Assembly: GCA_041486185.1 (NCBI GenBank)
Contig: JBGPKX010000077.1
Location: 1-18,737 of the forward strand
Direction of reading: 5' to 3'
DNA from: QHXW01 sp041486185
Lineage (GTDB): Bacteria > Acidobacteriota > Terriglobia > Bryobacterales > Bryobacteraceae
DNA length: 18,737 nt
In this document: in pieces, positions 16,389 to 18,737 of the stretch
Layout: each line of letters opens with the position of its first letter
How positions within the stretch are numbered: the first letter of the stretch is position 1
Made by a program: the position numbers and the translations under genes
The notes under the pieces: model-generated
The model's input: the letters and a program-made list of their open reading frames with translations, nothing else
Told to the model about the DNA's origin: nothing
The model's database searches: none

Positions 16389-16440
16389 ATTATACAGTGA
16401 ATCACTGAAGTGATCCTATAATTCGGATATTCACTTAAGT
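16389..16440 (-). promoter_or_regulatory. TATAAT promoter with repeated AGTGA/TCACT operator half-sites
   Basis: A perfect TATAAT on the minus strand (plus 16389-16394) lies 23 bases before the zinc-protein ATG. Directly behind it are AGTGA (16396-16400), TCACT (16402-16406), AGTGA (16409-16413) and TCACT (16431-16435), followed by the palindrome ACTTAAGT (16433-16440). The half-sites form two overlapping dyads across the expected -35 to -10 spacer, a typical place for a repressor. A second TATAAT occurs on the plus strand at 16417-16422, but no plus-strand gene follows. Confidence 0.5.
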
Positions 16441-16459
16441 TATGTCTCGCGTTAACCAG

Positions 16460-17812
16460 TTAGTTAGTAGCGGGTTCGCTCGATACCTTGGCTGTTGTGG
16501 GAGAGTGATCGGTGTCTGCATTGCGGTGAAGAGGCTGGGCCACGTGGTGCATAGCGCTTAAGAATGGATTCTGCCGCTTCGGGCCTGAGCGGATCTCGCT
16601 TCGCACTCCGTTCTCATCCGTGATTGTAATCACATTGCGCCTTCCGTACGCCGCCCGTGGTACTGACGGTTTGTGCGCCCCGGAGTAAGTGAGCTCCAGG
16701 ATAGGCATCAAGTCAGACGGCCAGGTAACAGGCATGGCGGCGAGATCCGGCAGATCCGCCTGCGTATGCGAGGCCGCAAAGAAGGCGTTCGTCCACGCGT
16801 ACGGCAACAAGAGTGCGCACACCAATACGGCGGCAGCCTTCACGAGGGGCGAACGACGAATCGCCAATGGGGCAATCGTTGGAGAGAAGGTTGTCTCCGG
16901 CCGGCGCAGCTGCGGCGGTGGAGCGGCGGTGCTCCGGCTGTTGTCATAGCTCGATTCTAACTTCGGTATGGCGCCGGGATGCTCCCGACATCCATCATTC
17001 ACAGCTTCCAGCGCACAGCGAAATAACTCGGCGGATTGGAAGCGTTTCTCCGGATTCTTGTCCAGCGCCTTTAGCAGAATTTCGTCTATGGCTGCCGGCA
17101 AGCCCGGATTCACATGGCTTGGACGCCGCGGTGTCTGCTCCACGTGGGCCAGCATCAGCGTAAAGGGATTATCGAAAGAGAATGGCTTCGAGCCGGTAGC
17201 CATCTCATACAAGACAGCCCCCAGCGAATAGATGTCGGCCCGCGAATCCACGTTGGCCTGGCCTTGCACTTGTTCCGGCGATGTGTAGTAAAGCGATCCC
17301 ACCAGAGCGCCGGTCTGAGTCAGGCGGATATCGCCAAGGGACTTCGCGAGGCCGAAATCCGTCAGCTTTAGCGTGCCGTCTTCGGTGACGATCATGTTCG
17401 ACGGAGAAATGTCGCGATGCACTACGCCGTGCGCGTGGGCATAATCGAGCGCCGCCAGCGCCTGGCAGGCATAGTCAAAACTCGCCGTCAGTGGAACCTT
17501 CGTGCGTTCGAGCAAGCTTAGCAGCGACGCGCCCTGGATCAATTCCATAATCATGACCAAGCGCCCGTTTTCCCAAAAGGCGTTGTGAACGGCGGCGATG
17601 TTGGGGTGGCTTAAGCTGGCCTGGAGCTGAATCTCGCGCAAGAACCGCTGATCCTGCTCCGGCGATCTGGATGTCTGGGCGGCCAGGATCTTCATGGCCT
17701 CGACACGATTTGTGACTACGTGCTCGACGCGGAAGACCTCACCCATGCCCCCGCTGCCGATCGCCGCAACGATCTTGTAAGTGCCTACCGTATCTCCAAT
17801 GCCGAAACTCAT
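16460..17812 (-). CDS. Transmembrane Ser/Thr protein kinase
   Basis: A 450-residue PknB-like kinase. The N-terminal kinase domain (about 10-270) has the glycine loop GSGGMGEVF (19-27), Lys41, alpha-C Glu60, catalytic loop HRDISPSN with Asp134, DFG with Asp152 and SPE with Glu180. The lysine usual after HRD-hydrophobic (HRDIKPxN) is a serine here; HRDxSP forms are known in some bacterial kinases, so activity is still likely. A Pro-rich juxtamembrane linker (about 280-322) leads to one TM helix (about 323-348) and a 100-residue outer tail with no recognised sensor fold. I use ATG 17812; a GTG three codons earlier is possible. A paralogous pseudokinase lies 126 bases upstream on the same strand, and that gap shows no strong promoter. 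Confidence 0.93.
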   Translation of the reverse strand: MSFGIGDTVGTYKIVAAIGSGGMGEVFRVEHVVTNRVEAMKILAAQTSRSPEQDQRFLREIQLQASLSHPNIAAVHNAFWENGRLVMIMELIQGASLLSLLERTKVPLTASFDYACQALAALDYAHAHGVVHRDISPSNMIVTEDGTLKLTDFGLAKSLGDIRLTQTGALVGSLYYTSPEQVQGQANVDSRADIYSLGAVLYEMATGSKPFSFDNPFTLMLAHVEQTPRRPSHVNPGLPAAIDEILLKALDKNPEKRFQSAELFRCALEAVNDGCREHPGAIPKLESSYDNSRSTAAPPPQLRRPETTFSPTIAPLAIRRSPLVKAAAVLVCALLLPYAWTNAFFAASHTQADLPDLAAMPVTWPSDLMPILELTYSGAHKPSVPRAAYGRRNVITITDENGVRSEIRSGPKRQNPFLSAMHHVAQPLHRNADTDHSPTTAKVSSEPATN

Positions 17813-17938
17813 GCAGCGCACTCAATCCCATGGTCGTCTGCGCGGCCGTGCTCAGGCCCGGCGCAGGAATCCGCCTTCGCTATGGACGGCGTTGACTCCC
17901 GATCGCAGACAACCGCCCGCCCGACACATTTCACTTAC

Positions 17939-18737
17939 TCACCGCCTGGTGATGGCCAGCACGGCAACGAGAGCTAAGAATCCCAGGACGAACGTGATCA
18001 CGCAGGCCGCGAGTGAGATTCCCAATTTCGAAGCAAAGGTGTCGCCGAACATCGATGCGGCTTCGGCTGGAGAGGGCTCAAACGCGGTGGCTGAGGCCGG
18101 AGCGGGCGTCGCGCCGAAGTCGGCCATGGCCATCGGCTGCGCGGGGTTCTTCTGGGACGGCGGAGTAAGTGAGGAGATCGGCATGTGATTGCCGTTTGAC
18201 CCGGCATCGACCGGCGAGGAGACAATTGGGGCCGCAGTCACGCTGTCCGTAACGACGGCCGCGCCCGCATTCAGGCGGGAGCCCGCTTCTGCTTGTTCAA
18301 GCGCCTCGCGAAATTCTCGTGCGTTTTGAAAACGCTGATCCGGCTCCTTCGCTAGAGCTTTTAACACCACGCCGCCCAGTTCGCGCGGCACGTCCGGGTT
18401 CACGTCGCTCGGATGCTTTGGCGCGGCATTCACGTGCGCCTGAATGATTTCAAACTGACTCTTGCCTTCGAACGGAGCCTTCCCCGTCAGCATTTCGTAA
18501 CACACCACGGCCAGCGAATAAAAGTCGCAGCGCGCGTCGAGCGCCGTGCCCTTCACCTGCTCCGGCGATATATACCGAATGGGATCCACTCCGGCACCCG
18601 TCGCGGTGAGTTGCGGATCCCCCACCGATTTCGCCAGACCGAATCCACCCAACCGCACGATTCCCTCGGTGGTGATCACCAGGCTGGAAGCCGTCAGACC
18701 CCGGTGGATGATGCCGTGCCCATGCGCGCACTCGAGC
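17939..18737 (-). CDS. Transmembrane pseudokinase, 5' end beyond the window
   Basis: The C-terminal 265 or so residues of a protein-kinase-like protein; the N-lobe lies outside the window, and the open frame runs to the window edge. The C-lobe is clearly kinase-like: HGIIHRGLTASS, GGFGLAKSVGD, YISPEQVKG, ARCDFYSLAVVCYEM and PDQRF. However, the catalytic Asp of HRD is Gly (codon GGT near 18699) and the metal-binding Asp of DFG is Gly (codon GGA near 18646); the Asn of the catalytic loop is also replaced. Phosphotransfer by the usual mechanism is therefore unlikely. A Ser/Ala/Pro-rich linker and one TM helix (about residues 217-243 of the GTG-started reading) end the protein with only a short tail. 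The frame is intact, which argues against simple gene decay. Confidence 0.88.
   Translation of the reverse strand, partial: LECAHGHGIIHRGLTASSLVITTEGIVRLGGFGLAKSVGDPQLTATGAGVDPIRYISPEQVKGTALDARCDFYSLAVVCYEMLTGKAPFEGKSQFEIIQAHVNAAPKHPSDVNPDVPRELGGVVLKALAKEPDQRFQNAREFREALEQAEAGSRLNAGAAVVTDSVTAAPIVSSPVDAGSNGNHMPISSLTPPSQKNPAQPMAMADFGATPAPASATAFEPSPAEAASMFGDTFASKLGISLAACVITFVLGFLALVAVLAITRR

Noticed and set aside
17852..17874. Possible fourth copy of the palindromic repeat (CAGGCCCGGCGCAGGAATCC)
   Set aside because: Only GCAGGAAT matches the core and no second arm is visible, so chance similarity in GC-rich DNA is likely.

Overview
The window looks like chromosomal DNA from a high-GC soil bacterium, most likely an acidobacterium of the Solibacter/Bryobacter type. 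This is inferred, not proven. The hints are membrane-anchored Ser/Thr protein kinases, a GAF-PAS hybrid histidine kinase, an adaptor plus ABC ATPase pair, and a dispersed palindromic repeat with the core GGCAGGAATGC. All 15 genes I accept lie on the minus strand, so transcription runs from high to low coordinates. I see no tRNA, rRNA, CRISPR array, transposase or phage gene.

Reading in the direction of transcription: (1) 18737-16460 holds two related transmembrane kinase-family proteins. The upstream one, cut by the window edge, has lost both catalytic aspartates (HRD to HRG, DFG to GFG) and looks like a pseudokinase. The downstream one keeps HRD and DFG. (2) 16440-15079 has a palindrome-rich promoter region, a small treble-clef zinc protein with a low-complexity tail, and a HAD phosphatase. 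A short segment of the HAD gene is duplicated just in front of the HAD start. (3) 15086-13501 starts with an extended -10 promoter and carries a small transaldolase, a one-TM protein of unknown function and a secreted or anchored Dabb-domain protein. (4) 13479-11919 is guaB (IMP dehydrogenase). Its upstream region contains a palindromic element and a perfect 18-bp tandem duplication. (5) 11737-6048 is a tightly packed run: a DUF1697 protein, biotin carboxylase, a biotin carboxyl carrier protein, a DnaC/DnaI-like AAA+ ATPase and an exported GH35-like protein. Three of its junctions overlap or are nearly abutting. A dispersed repeat is translated as part of the biotin carboxylase tail. (6) 5926-3887 has a TATAAT promoter followed by a HlyD-type adaptor and a MacB/LolD-type ATPase, with no permease beside them. 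(7) 3722-5 has an extended -10 motif, a membrane-anchored PAF-acetylhydrolase-like esterase and, coupled through ATGA, a GAF-PAS-HisKA-HATPase-REC-HPt hybrid kinase.

Most of the content is housekeeping (guaB, biotin carboxylase, transaldolase). The parts most worth a second look are the kinase/pseudokinase pair, the repeat family that has entered coding sequence, the GH35-like protein that seems to lack the catalytic Asn-Glu, and the operator-like palindromes before the zinc protein gene. No stretch above 300 bases lacks a gene. The longest gaps are about 120-190 bp and are described through their promoters, hairpins and repeats.
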